From NCBI GenBank assembly GCA_946413695.1, contig CAMKLV010000005.1, positions 1-64,000 on the forward strand: a stretch of DNA of 64,000 nt. Reading direction: 5' to 3'. The DNA is from Firm-04 sp946413695 (GTDB lineage: Bacteria > Bacillota > Clostridia > Oscillospirales > Ruminococcaceae). A program made the translations under genes and the position numbers. Position 1 is the first letter of the stretch; every line of letters starts with the position of its first letter. The notes under the pieces were generated by a model. The model did no database searches. It saw nothing but the letters and a program-made list of their open reading frames with translations, and was not told where the DNA came from. Below, piece by piece: positions 22,933 to 32,223 of this stretch.

Positions 22933-25554
22933 TCATGTCCGGACGGTCAATGTACTGCCGGATTCGGTCTTGCTGATGACGATCTGCGAGGGGATTGCCT
23001 CGCGCAGCTCCGCCACATGCGAGATCACGCCGATGAGACGCGAGCCGTCTGCGAGCTTTGAGAGCATCTGCATGGCGAGAGAAAGCAGGTTTTCGTCAAG
23101 CGAGCCGAAGCCCTCGTCAATGAACATCGCATCGAGCCGGATGCCGCCGCTTTGCGCCTGCACCACATCGGAAAGCCCGAGCGCCAGCGCCAGCGACGCA
23201 AGGAACGATTCACCGCCCGAAAGCGAGGAGACATCGCGCCATGCACCGGTACCGCTGTCAAAGACCTCGAGATCGAGACCGGTCTGCGCTTGCTTCTGAC
23301 CGGCGCTTCTGCGGCAGCGGAGCGAATAGGTGTTGTTCGTCAGGAATCTGAGCCGCTCGTTTGCAGCGGTCACAACATGCCGGAAGTAGAACTGCTGGAC
23401 ATATGCCTCAAAACTGATCTTCGCCTTGCCGGAGAGCTGTCCGCTGACCGTGAAATAGAGATCGCGGAGCTGCTTTTCGTAATTGACAGCCTCTTTGCGC
23501 TGATCGGTCAGCGGTTTGAGCCGTTCCAGCACCTTTTCATTGGTGTCGCAGATGCGCTCCGCATTCCGGTATGCCTGATCGAGCGAGATTTGCTTTGCGT
23601 TCAGCTCGCGGATATCCTGCTCGATTTCGGCGAGCGGCAGCGGCTCTGAGATGGTACACTGCGTCCGGAGATTTTCGATCTGACCGCGCAGCGTATTTTT
23701 GCGTTCGAGGTAGGTCTGCACCTGATTCTGCAGCTTCATCTGCGTATCGGGCGCCATGACCGCGCCGAGGAATGCAGCCTCATTTTCAAAGACGGAGCCC
23801 GTCAGCGCATCGGCATAGTCCGCGCGGCGCTTTTCCGCGGATTCTTTGGTGCGCGCATAGTTTGCCGCGGATTCCTCTGCGGCGGCTTTCTGCGCGGCGG
23901 CATCGCGTTCGGCTTTTGCGGCGGATGCCTGCGCCTGCGTCAGCGCACGGTTTCGCGCAGTGATCTGCTGATCGGCATTGTCTGCGGTTTCGCGGAGTGT
24001 CTGTGCAGTCGGGATTTCTCCGCCGCAGACCTCCTGCAGCTCGGCAAGCAGATCATCAAGCGCCTGCTGCCGTTCTTCGACGGTCTGTTTTTGCTTGGCA
24101 AAGGCAGCGAGTGTATCGCTTGTTTTCTGCCGGATTGCAGTGACTTCGGCGTCGGTCGGCGTGTGACCGGATCGCGCCGCCGGATGCGGATGCTCTGTTG
24201 CACCGCAGACGGGGCACGGCATACCGGGCTGCAGGGTTTCCGCCAGCAGACCGGCCTGTCCGGCGTTATAGGCATCCATGCAGATGCGTTCTGCCTCTGA
24301 TGCAGCGCGGTATGCTTCGGCTTTTGCATGGAGCAGAGATGCAGCCTGCCGGTGCTGATCGCGCTGTGCTTCACTTTTCCGCAGCAGATCGAGTGCATGC
24401 TCTGCATGGGCTTTCTGCTCCTGCAGCGCAGGGATTTCCTCTGCGGCTTTCTGTGCAGCCTTCAGCTCTGCGGAGGCCTTGTCTCTTGCTTCTTCCAGTG
24501 CGGGCAGAGATTCCAGATGTCCTTTCAGGATTTTCTGCGCGGCATCAAGCTGCTGATCTGCGGTTTCCACAGCGTGATAATCCCGCAGGAGTGCCGCTGC
24601 ATGCATCGCAAGATTGAGCCGTTCTGCCGCAAGCTCCATATCGCCTGCCTGCGCATCGAGCTTTTCCGCCTGCGCTTCGGCGGCAGAGCGTTCTGCAAGG
24701 AGCTTATTCTGCTGACGGGCACGGTCGGCTTCCTTTGTCACGTTCGTGAGATCGTCCGCGCAGCGTTTGCGGTCTTCTGCGAGGGTTTCCAGCAGAATCC
24801 GCTGCTCTTTACAAATCGCTTTGAGCGGCGCGAGCGCCTTTGCCGCATATTCCGGCTCTGTTTTCAGATTGCTGAGTACCTCGGAATCCGCCGCCTGCTC
24901 CGGCAGAATCAGATCACGCACCGTCAGCAGAATCTCCTGCTCAACGGAATTGATCTTTGCCTTTGCCTCAGATTCCATTGTGCTGAGCATGTCCTGAAAA
25001 TCTGCATAGCGGACGGTGTCAAACAGCTTTTGAAAGATCGCTTTCCGGTCGGCAGAGGTTGCTGTCAGGATCTTGCGGAAATCGCCCTGCGCGATCATGA
25101 CAGTCTGCGCAAACTGCGGCCTTGTCAGCCCGATGAGCTCCTGAATTTTCTGGTTGACCTCTTTGATGTTCTCGAGCACTTTGCCGTCCGGCAGATGCAG
25201 AACGGCAGTACGCTTGCTGAGCTTCATGCCCTCGCCAATCTTCTTCGGGCAGAGATATTCGGGCGTTCTGCGGACTGTATAAAGCTCGCCGCGGTGCTCG
25301 AATTCGAGCTCTGCGAAGGTCTCGGATTCCGGTGCAGCATAATCGGAACGGAAACTGTCGGCACTGCGCCGTTCGGGTCCGCCGCTCGCTTCGCCGAAAA
25401 GAGCATAGGCGATCGCGTCAAAGATTGTTGTTTTGCCGGCACCGGTCGCGCCGCAGACCAGAAACAGACCGTCCCGCTCGAGCTTTGTGAAATCGACGGT
25501 TGTTTTCTGTGCATAGGGACCGAATGCCTGAATGGTCAGAATTCTCGGTTTCAT
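22933..25554 (-). CDS. sbcC: Nuclease SbcCD subunit C (SMC-like ATPase)
   Basis: An 873-residue SMC-like ATPase. Walker A is GATGAGKTT at about residues 35-43. Two long coiled-coil arms flank a zinc-hook CPVCG near residue 444. The ABC signature SLSGGESFLASLALALG and Walker B MFIDEGFGSLDE lie near the C-terminus. With SbcD it forms a complex that opens hairpins and protein-blocked DNA ends. The length is slightly below that of E. coli SbcC. The start overlaps the sbcD stop (ATGA), and it is the last gene of a leftward run. Confidence 0.93.
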   Translation of the reverse strand: MKPRILTIQAFGPYAQKTTVDFTKLERDGLFLVCGATGAGKTTIFDAIAYALFGEASGGPERRSADSFRSDYAAPESETFAELEFEHRGELYTVRRTPEYLCPKKIGEGMKLSKRTAVLHLPDGKVLENIKEVNQKIQELIGLTRPQFAQTVMIAQGDFRKILTATSADRKAIFQKLFDTVRYADFQDMLSTMESEAKAKINSVEQEILLTVRDLILPEQAADSEVLSNLKTEPEYAAKALAPLKAICKEQRILLETLAEDRKRCADDLTNVTKEADRARQQNKLLAERSAAEAQAEKLDAQAGDMELAAERLNLAMHAAALLRDYHAVETADQQLDAAQKILKGHLESLPALEEARDKASAELKAAQKAAEEIPALQEQKAHAEHALDLLRKSEAQRDQHRQAASLLHAKAEAYRAASEAERICMDAYNAGQAGLLAETLQPGMPCPVCGATEHPHPAARSGHTPTDAEVTAIRQKTSDTLAAFAKQKQTVEERQQALDDLLAELQEVCGGEIPTAQTLRETADNADQQITARNRALTQAQASAAKAERDAAAQKAAAEESAANYARTKESAEKRRADYADALTGSVFENEAAFLGAVMAPDTQMKLQNQVQTYLERKNTLRGQIENLRTQCTISEPLPLAEIEQDIRELNAKQISLDQAYRNAERICDTNEKVLERLKPLTDQRKEAVNYEKQLRDLYFTVSGQLSGKAKISFEAYVQQFYFRHVVTAANERLRFLTNNTYSLRCRRSAGQKQAQTGLDLEVFDSGTGAWRDVSSLSGGESFLASLALALGLSDVVQAQSGGIRLDAMFIDEGFGSLDENLLSLAMQMLSKLADGSRLIGVISHVAELREAIPSQIVISKTESGSTLTVRT

Positions 25555-26687
25555 TGCGCACCTGCTTTCTGATCGAGCTGTTCCAGCACCTTCTGGACGA
25601 TCATTTCCTGCGCTTCGGAGAGCATCTCACCGGCATGCTGTGCAGCATAGAAATCCTGCAGCAGCGTGAGAAAATCGGTTTTCTCCGGCATGCTGTCCGC
25701 GCTGCTGAACAGCGCTTCACCGTCTTCGGTGCTGCTGAACAGCGTTTGCAGACAGTTCGGGAAAACCGTGTGCAGCGCGCGCGCCGCATTGACAGGCGGC
25801 GCCGGATCGGTGACAGTGAGCTGAACATAGTCCTCACACACCGGCATCTGCATCAGATCGGCAAAGCTGCCGCTGATCACCTGCATTTCGCGCAGGGGCT
25901 TCAGCGGCACCGTCTCGATGCGGACATCGCCCTTTTCGCGCAGCTCCACAATCGGGACGGATTTATGCTGATGCACCTCTGAGAACGAATATTTGATCGG
26001 CGAGCCGGCATAGCGCACCTCCGGACGGCTGACCTGCTGTGGGCCGTGGAGATGACCGAGCGCGGCATAGTCATAGTCATCGAACAGCGCCGCGGAGACA
26101 TTGTCCAGTCCGCCGATTGCCAGCTCCTCGGAATCGCAGACCTGTGCGCCGGTCAGGAACTGATGCGCAAGAATGACATTGCGTTTTGCAGTGTCGATCG
26201 GGTGGTGTTCCATCAGGACGCGGATTGCATCATTGTAATTCTGAATCTCCGCCGCCTGCTCCGGATACGCCTGCCGCATCTGCAGCGGTGTCGTGAACGG
26301 CATCAGGTGCAGGGTGATCTCCCCGAATTCGTCGGATTGCGTAAATGTGTAGATTTTTGCCGTATCCGAGCCGGAGATATAAACGCCGGAAAGCTGCGCG
26401 AGCGGCGCCAGATATGCCACGCGCTCGGCAGAATCGTGGTTGCCGCTGATGATATAGCAGGGCAGCTTTCGCTTTGCGAGTTCCGTGATAAAGTCGCTGA
26501 ATACGGTCATGGCTTCGGCAGAGGGCGCGTTCCGCTGATAGACATCGCCTGCAATCAGGACGGCGTCAACCGCGTGCGCCTCTGCAATCTGCAGAATTTG
26601 CTGTAAAATATACTTCTGATCTTCGAGCAGATTCTGCTTGTGCAGAACCTTGCCGAGATGCAGATCGGCTAAGTGCAGAAATCGCAT
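25551..26687 (-). CDS. sbcD: Nuclease SbcCD subunit D
   Basis: A 378-residue Mre11-type metallophosphoesterase. The five phosphodiesterase motifs are present: LADLHLGK (6-13), a GDVY motif, GNHDS, LAHQFL and GHLHG. It provides the Mn-dependent nuclease activity of SbcCD. The gene starts at ATG 26687 after GGAGG, 18 bp downstream of pepD, and overlaps sbcC by 4 nt. The hairpin-cleaving role is notable because this region carries several long inverted-repeat elements. Confidence 0.93.
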   Translation of the reverse strand: MRFLHLADLHLGKVLHKQNLLEDQKYILQQILQIAEAHAVDAVLIAGDVYQRNAPSAEAMTVFSDFITELAKRKLPCYIISGNHDSAERVAYLAPLAQLSGVYISGSDTAKIYTFTQSDEFGEITLHLMPFTTPLQMRQAYPEQAAEIQNYNDAIRVLMEHHPIDTAKRNVILAHQFLTGAQVCDSEELAIGGLDNVSAALFDDYDYAALGHLHGPQQVSRPEVRYAGSPIKYSFSEVHQHKSVPIVELREKGDVRIETVPLKPLREMQVISGSFADLMQMPVCEDYVQLTVTDPAPPVNAARALHTVFPNCLQTLFSSTEDGEALFSSADSMPEKTDFLTLLQDFYAAQHAGEMLSEAQEMIVQKVLEQLDQKAGAQ

Positions 26688-26705
26688 ATTGCAGCCTCCG
26701 GTCTG

Positions 26706-28133
26706 TCAAAGGGCTTTCAGGAGTGCCAGCAGGAACTCCCATGTTCTCGCTGCCGAGGCGATTGAAAGGCGCTCGCGCGGCGTGTGGATATCGAGCAGAT
26801 CGGGTCCGATGGAGATGCATTGCAGCTGCGGCGCTTTTGCGTTGAGAATGCCGCATTCCAGTCCTGCATGGATCGTTTCGATCTTCGGCTTGCCGCCGTA
26901 GAGCGCGCAGAACACTTTGACAGCCGTCTGTTCGAGCGCGGTATCCGGCACATATTCCCATGCCGGATAATCGCCGGATTCCGAAGCGCTGCCGCCTGCC
27001 TGTTCCGCAAGCTGCCGGAGCCTGTCAGCGAGCAGGCGCTTTTCGGCATTGCTGCCGCTGCGGATGAGTGCATCGACCTGCAGGGAATCTCCGTATTCCT
27101 CCAGCGTGAAGATGCCGAGATTCAGCGAGGTCTGCGGCATGCCGAGCCGTTCATTCATTTTCTGTACGCCGTTCGGCAGAAGCGCGAGGGCATCCAGAAG
27201 CGCATCTGTATCCTCGACTGCAAACGGCTCACAGTTCGGCGCGATGCTTGTCTGCAGACTGACACCGGATTCATGCGGATAATCTGCTTTGATCTGTTCC
27301 AGTTTGCAGGTGACGGCGTGCAAGAACGCCTCTGCCTCAGCATCCGGCACAACAACCTCTGCGTTGCAGGCTGTCGGGATGACATTGTCGCGGACACCGC
27401 CCTCCCATGCACAGAGACGGAGCGCCTGCGGGACGGATTGCAGCAGATGCAGCATCAGCGTATTTGCATTCAGAAGCGGCTTGTGGATTTCTGTGCCGGA
27501 GTGTCCGCCGGTGAGCCCGAAAACCGAAAGCGAAACGAGCGTGCCCTTTGCAGGCGAACGGTGAACCGGATAGCAAAGATGCGAACGCACACCGCCCGCG
27601 CATCCGACGGTGAAAATACCTTCATCTTCGGAGTCGATATTGATGAGATAGGTGCCTTCCAGCGCATCGGGGCTGAGACCGGTCGCGCCGTCCATGCCGG
27701 TTTCCTCATCGACGGTAAAGACCGCAGTGAGCGGCGGATGCGGAATCGAATCCGATTCCAGCACAGCGAATGCATAAGCAATTGCAATGCCGTCATCGCC
27801 GCCGAGCGTTGTGCCGTCCGCGGAGAGATATTCGTCGCCCCAGAGCAGATCAAGCCCCTCAGTCTCCATATTCTTCCTGCAGTCCGGCAGCTGTGCGCAG
27901 ACCATGTCCATATGTCCCTGCAAAATCACGCGCGGGTGATTTTCATAACCGGCAGAGGCATCCTTGCGGATGATGACATTGCCGGTTTCATCGGCGTAAG
28001 CTTCCAGCCCGAGACGCTTTGCGGTATCCAGCGCCCACTGCCGGATCAGCTCGGTATGTCCCGAGCCGTGGGGCATGGATGCGATTTCAGAAAAATACCG
28101 GAAGACAGCTTCCGGCTGCGGATATTTCAGCAT
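26706..28133 (-). CDS. pepD: Aminoacyl-histidine dipeptidase (M20 family)
   Basis: A 475-residue cytosolic di-zinc dipeptidase of the PepD group. Metal-ligand motifs are in order: GHMDMVC (His and Asp), GGDDGIA (bridging Asp), DEETGMDGA (catalytic Glu plus ligand), NIDSEDEG, and a C-terminal AGLECG with a His just before it. It cleaves Xaa-His and similar dipeptides. AGGAGG precedes ATG 28133. It is tightly followed by sbcD and preceded by a short candidate ORF, so it likely belongs to the long leftward operon. Confidence 0.92.
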   Translation of the reverse strand: MLKYPQPEAVFRYFSEIASMPHGSGHTELIRQWALDTAKRLGLEAYADETGNVIIRKDASAGYENHPRVILQGHMDMVCAQLPDCRKNMETEGLDLLWGDEYLSADGTTLGGDDGIAIAYAFAVLESDSIPHPPLTAVFTVDEETGMDGATGLSPDALEGTYLINIDSEDEGIFTVGCAGGVRSHLCYPVHRSPAKGTLVSLSVFGLTGGHSGTEIHKPLLNANTLMLHLLQSVPQALRLCAWEGGVRDNVIPTACNAEVVVPDAEAEAFLHAVTCKLEQIKADYPHESGVSLQTSIAPNCEPFAVEDTDALLDALALLPNGVQKMNERLGMPQTSLNLGIFTLEEYGDSLQVDALIRSGSNAEKRLLADRLRQLAEQAGGSASESGDYPAWEYVPDTALEQTAVKVFCALYGGKPKIETIHAGLECGILNAKAPQLQCISIGPDLLDIHTPRERLSIASAARTWEFLLALLKAL

Positions 28134-28151
28134 AAGAGAACCTCCTTACAG

Positions 28152-28244
28152 TTACAGAATTGCATACAGAAAAGCGCCGCTCCCGAGAATCAGTGACAGA
28201 ATGATCAGAAACGCGGCTTCACGGTGAGCGGCTGCTTTGAACAT
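28152..28244 (-). CDS. Putative 30-aa single-helix membrane peptide
   Basis: A 30-codon ORF whose product has a short charged start (MFKAAAHREA) and then one hydrophobic helix (about residues 11-30). Its ATG lies one base after the stop of the upstream membrane protein gene, as in translational coupling, and it ends 19 bp before pepD. No good ribosome site is visible, so coupling would be required. It is a candidate only. Confidence 0.35.
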   Translation of the reverse strand: MFKAAAHREAAFLIILSLILGSGAFLYAIL

Positions 28245-28245
28245 C

Positions 28246-28911
28246 TCAAGAGTGGCGGTGCGGCGTCATAGGCTGGCGGTGCAGATTCTGCATCATGCAG
28301 TAAAAATGGTCTGCGCGAAAATGCCGCGCAGCCAGCAGATGCAGCGCATTGGCATAGAGCATTCCGGCTGTCAGGAGCGGCAGCCCGAAGCAGAGTGCGG
28401 CGCCCGCTGCCAGCAGATAGCCGTACCGGAGCCAATAAGCGGCAGGCAACCGTTTCTTATAGGGCGACCGTTTGCGCGGTGCGGGTTTCCGGATGCAGCA
28501 TATCCCGAGAACCAGAGCGAACAGCAGTTCCGATACAGAGATTCCGGCTGCAATCCATGCACAGACCGGTATATGACTTCCGAGCGCGCAGATTCCTTCC
28601 GCGGCGGGGAAAAGCAGCAGTGCAGCATCTGTGATTCTGCCCCAGAACCGGATGATCCGGTCATCTCCGCCGAGCCTGCGCATACGGCAGATTCGCAGCC
28701 ACGCGATGCATTTTGCAGGAAAACAGTAATCGGAAGCCGGAGCCCGCAGGGCTTCTTTGATTGCGCGCTTGGTACGAATCTGCGCAAGGCGCAGCGCAAT
28801 CAGCTCGCGGCAGCGTGTCCGGATGCCGACTGCCCAGCCGAAGCATGTGAAGAATAACAGCACATGCACCAGCGGCAGTATGATTTGCAAAGCTTCAGTC
28901 AGCGGCTCCAT
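28246..28911 (-). CDS. Hypothetical multi-pass membrane protein
   Basis: A 221-residue protein, rich in Arg and Cys. Hydrophobic segments lie at about residues 8-28, 92-112, 118-140 and 160-185, separated by basic stretches. I recognise no family. It starts at ATG 28911, only one base after the stop of the Cys-cluster protein, with a weak ribosome site, so it probably depends on coupling within the operon. The long overlapping plus-strand ORF is regarded as a shadow. Confidence 0.6.
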   Translation of the reverse strand: MEPLTEALQIILPLVHVLLFFTCFGWAVGIRTRCRELIALRLAQIRTKRAIKEALRAPASDYCFPAKCIAWLRICRMRRLGGDDRIIRFWGRITDAALLLFPAAEGICALGSHIPVCAWIAAGISVSELLFALVLGICCIRKPAPRKRSPYKKRLPAAYWLRYGYLLAAGAALCFGLPLLTAGMLYANALHLLAARHFRADHFYCMMQNLHRQPMTPHRHS

Positions 28912-28912
28912 A

Positions 28913-29386
28913 TCAGAGAAATCTGTAGTTCGGGTGATAGGGCAGAATCAGCGTGGAGTCAGCCTCCGCCTCAGCAAAAATGCGTGCGCGCAGACCGGAA
29001 TCGAGCAGCGAATCCAGCGCGGCATGATTGTCCGCGGGTACACCGGGACATCCCTGATAGAGCGCCAGACGGGGCGCATCCGTATCGGGATCACGCATTA
29101 CGCGGACGGGCCAGAGCGAACAGGCAAAGGGCTTTTCCGCCGGCGGCAGTGTGCAGCCGGAATCCGGATCGAGAAACGGACACGGCTGTGCTGCGTGTGT
29201 ATCATCATAGGGGAGCGTGATGCGGTATCTGCCGTGATCTTCTGTCATCGGGTAATCGGGATGATCGGCGAGACGCGCCGCCGCCCCGACGGAGAATGTC
29301 GGCAGTTCCCATGCACTCTGCTCCTCAAAAATGCAGCAGTTCCGGCATTTTGCGCAGGTCTCTCCGGAGAGTATCGGGCTCAGCAT
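28913..29386 (-). CDS. YkgJ-type cysteine-cluster protein
   Basis: About 157 residues. An N-terminal CAKCRNCC motif (about residues 11-18), a PCPFLD..SGC pair around residue 80, and a later FACSLWP cysteine match the zinc/iron-chelating CxxCxxCC family. By family knowledge it binds an Fe-S cluster or metal; its role is undefined. ATG 29386 has AAAGGAG 8 nt upstream and overlaps the end of the DUF2156 gene by 7 nt, so I prefer it over the ATG at 29410. Confidence 0.8.
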   Translation of the reverse strand: MLSPILSGETCAKCRNCCIFEEQSAWELPTFSVGAAARLADHPDYPMTEDHGRYRITLPYDDTHAAQPCPFLDPDSGCTLPPAEKPFACSLWPVRVMRDPDTDAPRLALYQGCPGVPADNHAALDSLLDSGLRARIFAEAEADSTLILPYHPNYRFL

Positions 29387-30294
29387 AAATCGGACTCCTT
29401 TCCGTGCCATTCCGCGATGAATTTTTCATTGAGCAGATCGGGACGGTATGACTGCTTGGATGTGCGCATGCCGTTCTCCCCGAGATCCTCCTCGCGGTTC
29501 AGATATTCCGCAGCGGTCAGACATTTCGCCATTTCATTCGCGACAACCGGCCATGCATGCGGATAATCGGGAATCACCTTTTCAAAGTGGACATCAAAGC
29601 AGCCTGCCGAGATCTCTGAAACCATCGTCATCCCGACCGGCTGACCGTCCGCGTAAAGCAGCAGACCGGATAAACCGAGCGCCTCCATATTGGCGGCAGC
29701 TTCAGCGATGCAGCTCCGTTCATAGAGCAGCGAGGCGTCCTGCGGATCGGAGCGCGCCGCGAGCCATTTGTCCTCGATTTCCAGCGCATAGGCGGCGTTT
29801 TCCGGAATCAGCGGCTGAATATATGCCTCCGGACAGGCGCGCCAGAACTGCGACATGTGATTGCGCTTCCCGTGATAGCGGCTGCCGCGCATCTCTGCGA
29901 GATTTTCGCGCAGATACAGATATTCGGTGTAATCCTCCGCCTGTGAGAATGTGAAGCAGCCGGGGAATTCCCTGCGGAGCAGCTCGCATTGTGCCGCGGT
30001 CAGGAGCGTCAGGCGCAGCGGCTGATTCTGTGCAGCCGCATCGGCACAGAGCAGCCGGATCGCATCATGCAGATTGCCCTCGCCGAGCGGAAAGCCGTAT
30101 GTACCGGCGCGGAAACCTGCACGGTAGCGCCGCAGAAGCTGTGCACCGGAGAACGCAATCTCAGTGCCGTATTTTTCGCGCAGCAGATAGAGATTGACGA
30201 AGGATGCATCGTTTTCGCGGGCGCCGGAAAATGCAGCGGCTGCGGTGACAGCAGCCCTGTCGGAGGTACTGGGGGATGCAAATGATATTGGCAT
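29380..30294 (-). CDS. DUF2156 (GNAT-fold aminoacyl-lipid transferase-like) protein
   Basis: A 304-residue protein resembling DUF2156, related to the C-terminal catalytic part of phosphatidylglycerol lysyltransferases. Typical stretches are DYTEYLYLRENLAEMRGSRYH and RNHMSQFW in the middle and VGMTMVSEI further on. There is no membrane domain, so it is a stand-alone soluble form that might transfer an aminoacyl group or acetylate a metabolite. It is the first gene of the leftward cluster, driven by the promoter at 30331-30359. Confidence 0.8.
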   Translation of the reverse strand: MPISFASPSTSDRAAVTAAAAFSGARENDASFVNLYLLREKYGTEIAFSGAQLLRRYRAGFRAGTYGFPLGEGNLHDAIRLLCADAAAQNQPLRLTLLTAAQCELLRREFPGCFTFSQAEDYTEYLYLRENLAEMRGSRYHGKRNHMSQFWRACPEAYIQPLIPENAAYALEIEDKWLAARSDPQDASLLYERSCIAEAAANMEALGLSGLLLYADGQPVGMTMVSEISAGCFDVHFEKVIPDYPHAWPVVANEMAKCLTAAEYLNREEDLGENGMRTSKQSYRPDLLNEKFIAEWHGKESDLC

Positions 30295-30330
30295 GCGGAA
30301 ATCCGCCTTTCATACTGTGTTTATCATTAT

Positions 30331-30359
30331 ATTATATCATGTACCGCAGTATTTGTCAA
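30331..30359 (-). promoter_or_regulatory. Sigma-A promoter of the DUF2156-to-sbcC cluster
   Basis: On the minus strand, TTGACA (30359-30354) and TATAAT (30336-30331) lie 17 bp apart: a full-consensus promoter about 37 bp before the first start codon. Confidence 0.85.
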
Positions 30360-30377
30360 ACAGCAGCAGGCAGCAAA

Positions 30378-30410
30378 AAGCAAGCTGCGGCATGATTGCA
30401 CAGCTTGCTT
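30378..30410 (-). terminator. Terminator of the two-component operon
   Basis: A 10-bp stem (30378-30387 with 30401-30410) is followed on the minus strand by TTTTGCTG. It touches the histidine kinase stop codon. Confidence 0.7.
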
Positions 30411-31405
30411 CACACCGGCGACTGATAGAACCGGATATCAAATTGTGCGCCGTGCGGTTCGGCGTTCCGCACCTGAATGCTGCCGCCCTGCGCGGTGATG
30501 ATCCTGCGGGCAAAGGCGAGCCCGATGCCGTATCCCGCCTTTGAAAATGACGCCCCGCGATAGAACCGCTCAAAGATATGCGGCAGGTCCTCCTCGCGGA
30601 TACCGCTGCCGGAATCGGTGATCAGGATGCCGGTGTAGATTGCATTCGCCTCCGCCTGCACGGTGATGCTGCCGCCCTCGGGGGTGTGCTCCATGCAGTT
30701 TTTCAGCAGATTGCAAAGCGCCTCGGTGCAGTAGGGGAGATCGGCTGTGATGCACGGATCGTCCGCGATCTGTACCTTGACCGCAATATCCTTCAAATCC
30801 AGCGCCACGGAGATCGGTTCCAGCGCATCTGCGATGAGCGTGCGGCAGCTGAACCGCGTCTTCTGGAATGTCACCGCGCCTGCATCAAGGCGGGAAAGCC
30901 CCAGCAGCGTCTCGATCATCCACTGCATTCTTGCGAGCAGCGACTGCAGTTCCCGGAGATTTTCCGCCTGCTGCTCTCTGGTCAGGTTCGGCTTGCGCAT
31001 CATGTCCACAAGCAGGATCATGGCGGTCAGCGGTGTGCGGAGCTGATGCGAGATATCCTCAAGCGACTCCTGCATAAAGCTGCGGTCCTGCCGGAGTGCG
31101 GCATTCTGTTCGCGCAGCCGGACGGTCATTTTGCTGATCTCGGATGCAAGGATGCCCAGCTCGCCCTCTGCGTAGGTATCAAAGGTGATCTGTTCGGCGC
31201 CGTGCAGAATGCTGCTGATCTCATCACAGAGCATTGCGATCTGCTTTTTGCGGCAGGACGCAAAATACGCCCGGAGTGCAAAGGCAGTCATTCCGGCAGC
31301 AAGCACGATCAGCGCCGCCGCAGGATGCAGCAGCCCGCAGAGCACAGCCGTCACCGCCAGCAGTGCGATCTTCAACGCGGTTTCGAGACTGCTGTAATCC
31401 TTCAT
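30410..31405 (-). CDS. Sensor histidine kinase
   Basis: A 331-residue kinase. Two N-terminal hydrophobic segments (about 12-28 and 29-48) with almost no external loop are followed by a HAMP-like linker. The HisKA H-box is EDISHQLRTPL (about 115-125), and the C-terminal HATPase_c has an N-box, DSGSGIREED (G1) and GYGIGLAFARRI (G2). The missing sensor domain suggests detection within the membrane, as in intramembrane-sensing kinases for cell-envelope stress. Its start overlaps the response-regulator stop (ATGA). Confidence 0.9.
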   Translation of the reverse strand: MKDYSSLETALKIALLAVTAVLCGLLHPAAALIVLAAGMTAFALRAYFASCRKKQIAMLCDEISSILHGAEQITFDTYAEGELGILASEISKMTVRLREQNAALRQDRSFMQESLEDISHQLRTPLTAMILLVDMMRKPNLTREQQAENLRELQSLLARMQWMIETLLGLSRLDAGAVTFQKTRFSCRTLIADALEPISVALDLKDIAVKVQIADDPCITADLPYCTEALCNLLKNCMEHTPEGGSITVQAEANAIYTGILITDSGSGIREEDLPHIFERFYRGASFSKAGYGIGLAFARRIITAQGGSIQVRNAEPHGAQFDIRFYQSPV

Positions 31406-32076
31406 TGCTCCGCCGCCTTGTAGCCCATGCCGCGCACGGTCCGGATGATCTGCGGGTTCTGCGGATCGTCCTCGATTTTTTCGCGCAGGCGCTTCATGTA
31501 AACATTGAGCGTGTTATCCGAGACAAGCTCGCTCGAGACCGACCACAGCTCGTCGATGAGGCGGTCTCGCGTCATGAGCTGCCCTTTGTTTGTCAGGAGA
31601 ATCAGCAGCAGCCGGTATTCGAGCGCGGAGAGAAACAGCTCACTGCCGTCCTTCATGACGGTGCCCTTTGAGGGATCAAGCGTGAGGTTGCGGCAGGAGA
31701 TGGTCTGACTGCCGCGCTGTGTCCGGCGCATGGCGTTTTTCATGCGGGCAATCAGCTCGCGCGGACGGAACGGCTTGTTGATATAATCATCTGCACCGAC
31801 CTCGAATCCCGCGACGGTGCAGGCTTCATCGGCAGATGCAGTCAGAAAGATTACCGGTGTATCCGACTGCGCTTTGATCGCCGCGCAGACGGAAAACCCG
31901 TTTCCGTCCTGCAAAGAGACATCAAGCAGGGCACAGTCAAAGGGGCGCTCTGCAAAGCGTGCAAGCCCGTCCGTCTGACCGGCTGCATGCGTGACCTGAT
32001 AGCCCTCGGATGTCAGAAACCGGATGAGTGTGCGCGCAAGCTGTTCGTCATCTTCCACGAGCAGGATATTCGGCAT
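31402..32076 (-). CDS. OmpR-family response regulator
   Basis: About 224 residues. The receiver domain has the acidic pair in VEDDEQ, the phosphoacceptor Asp in ALLDVSLQDG, the Thr in FLTAS, and Lys in YINKPF. A winged-helix DNA-binding domain follows (about 125-222, ending NPQIIRTVRGMGYK). ATG 32076 is preceded by GGGAAG; an earlier ATG at 32094 lacks a ribosome site. It is the first gene of the operon, with the kinase translationally coupled. Target genes are not evident. Confidence 0.9.
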   Translation of the reverse strand: MPNILLVEDDEQLARTLIRFLTSEGYQVTHAAGQTDGLARFAERPFDCALLDVSLQDGNGFSVCAAIKAQSDTPVIFLTASADEACTVAGFEVGADDYINKPFRPRELIARMKNAMRRTQRGSQTISCRNLTLDPSKGTVMKDGSELFLSALEYRLLLILLTNKGQLMTRDRLIDELWSVSSELVSDNTLNVYMKRLREKIEDDPQNPQIIRTVRGMGYKAAEQ

Positions 32077-32110
32077 CTTGACACTTCCCTTCATTCATCG
32101 TTTTTCTTTC

Positions 32111-32139
32111 ATTATACCATATTTTTTCTCAAAGCACAA
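32111..32139 (-). promoter_or_regulatory. Sigma-A promoter of the two-component operon
   Basis: On the minus strand, TTGTGC (32139-32134) and TATAAT (32116-32111) have a 17-bp spacer. Confidence 0.7.
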
Positions 32140-32169
32140 CCGGTTTTGAAACCGGAAATGAGAAAAATA

Positions 32170-32223
32170 GAATTTGAAAATGAGAAATTAGAAACATGGA
32201 ATTTGAAAATGAGAAGTTAGAAA
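32170..32223. repeat. 29-bp-spaced AT-rich direct repeat
   Basis: Two 25-bp units (32170-32194 and 32199-32223) starting GAATTTGAAAATGAGAA differ at one base. Degenerate fragments lie on both sides. A small hairpin (32245-32260, ATCCGC/GCGGAT) follows. It is non-coding. Confidence 0.6.
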
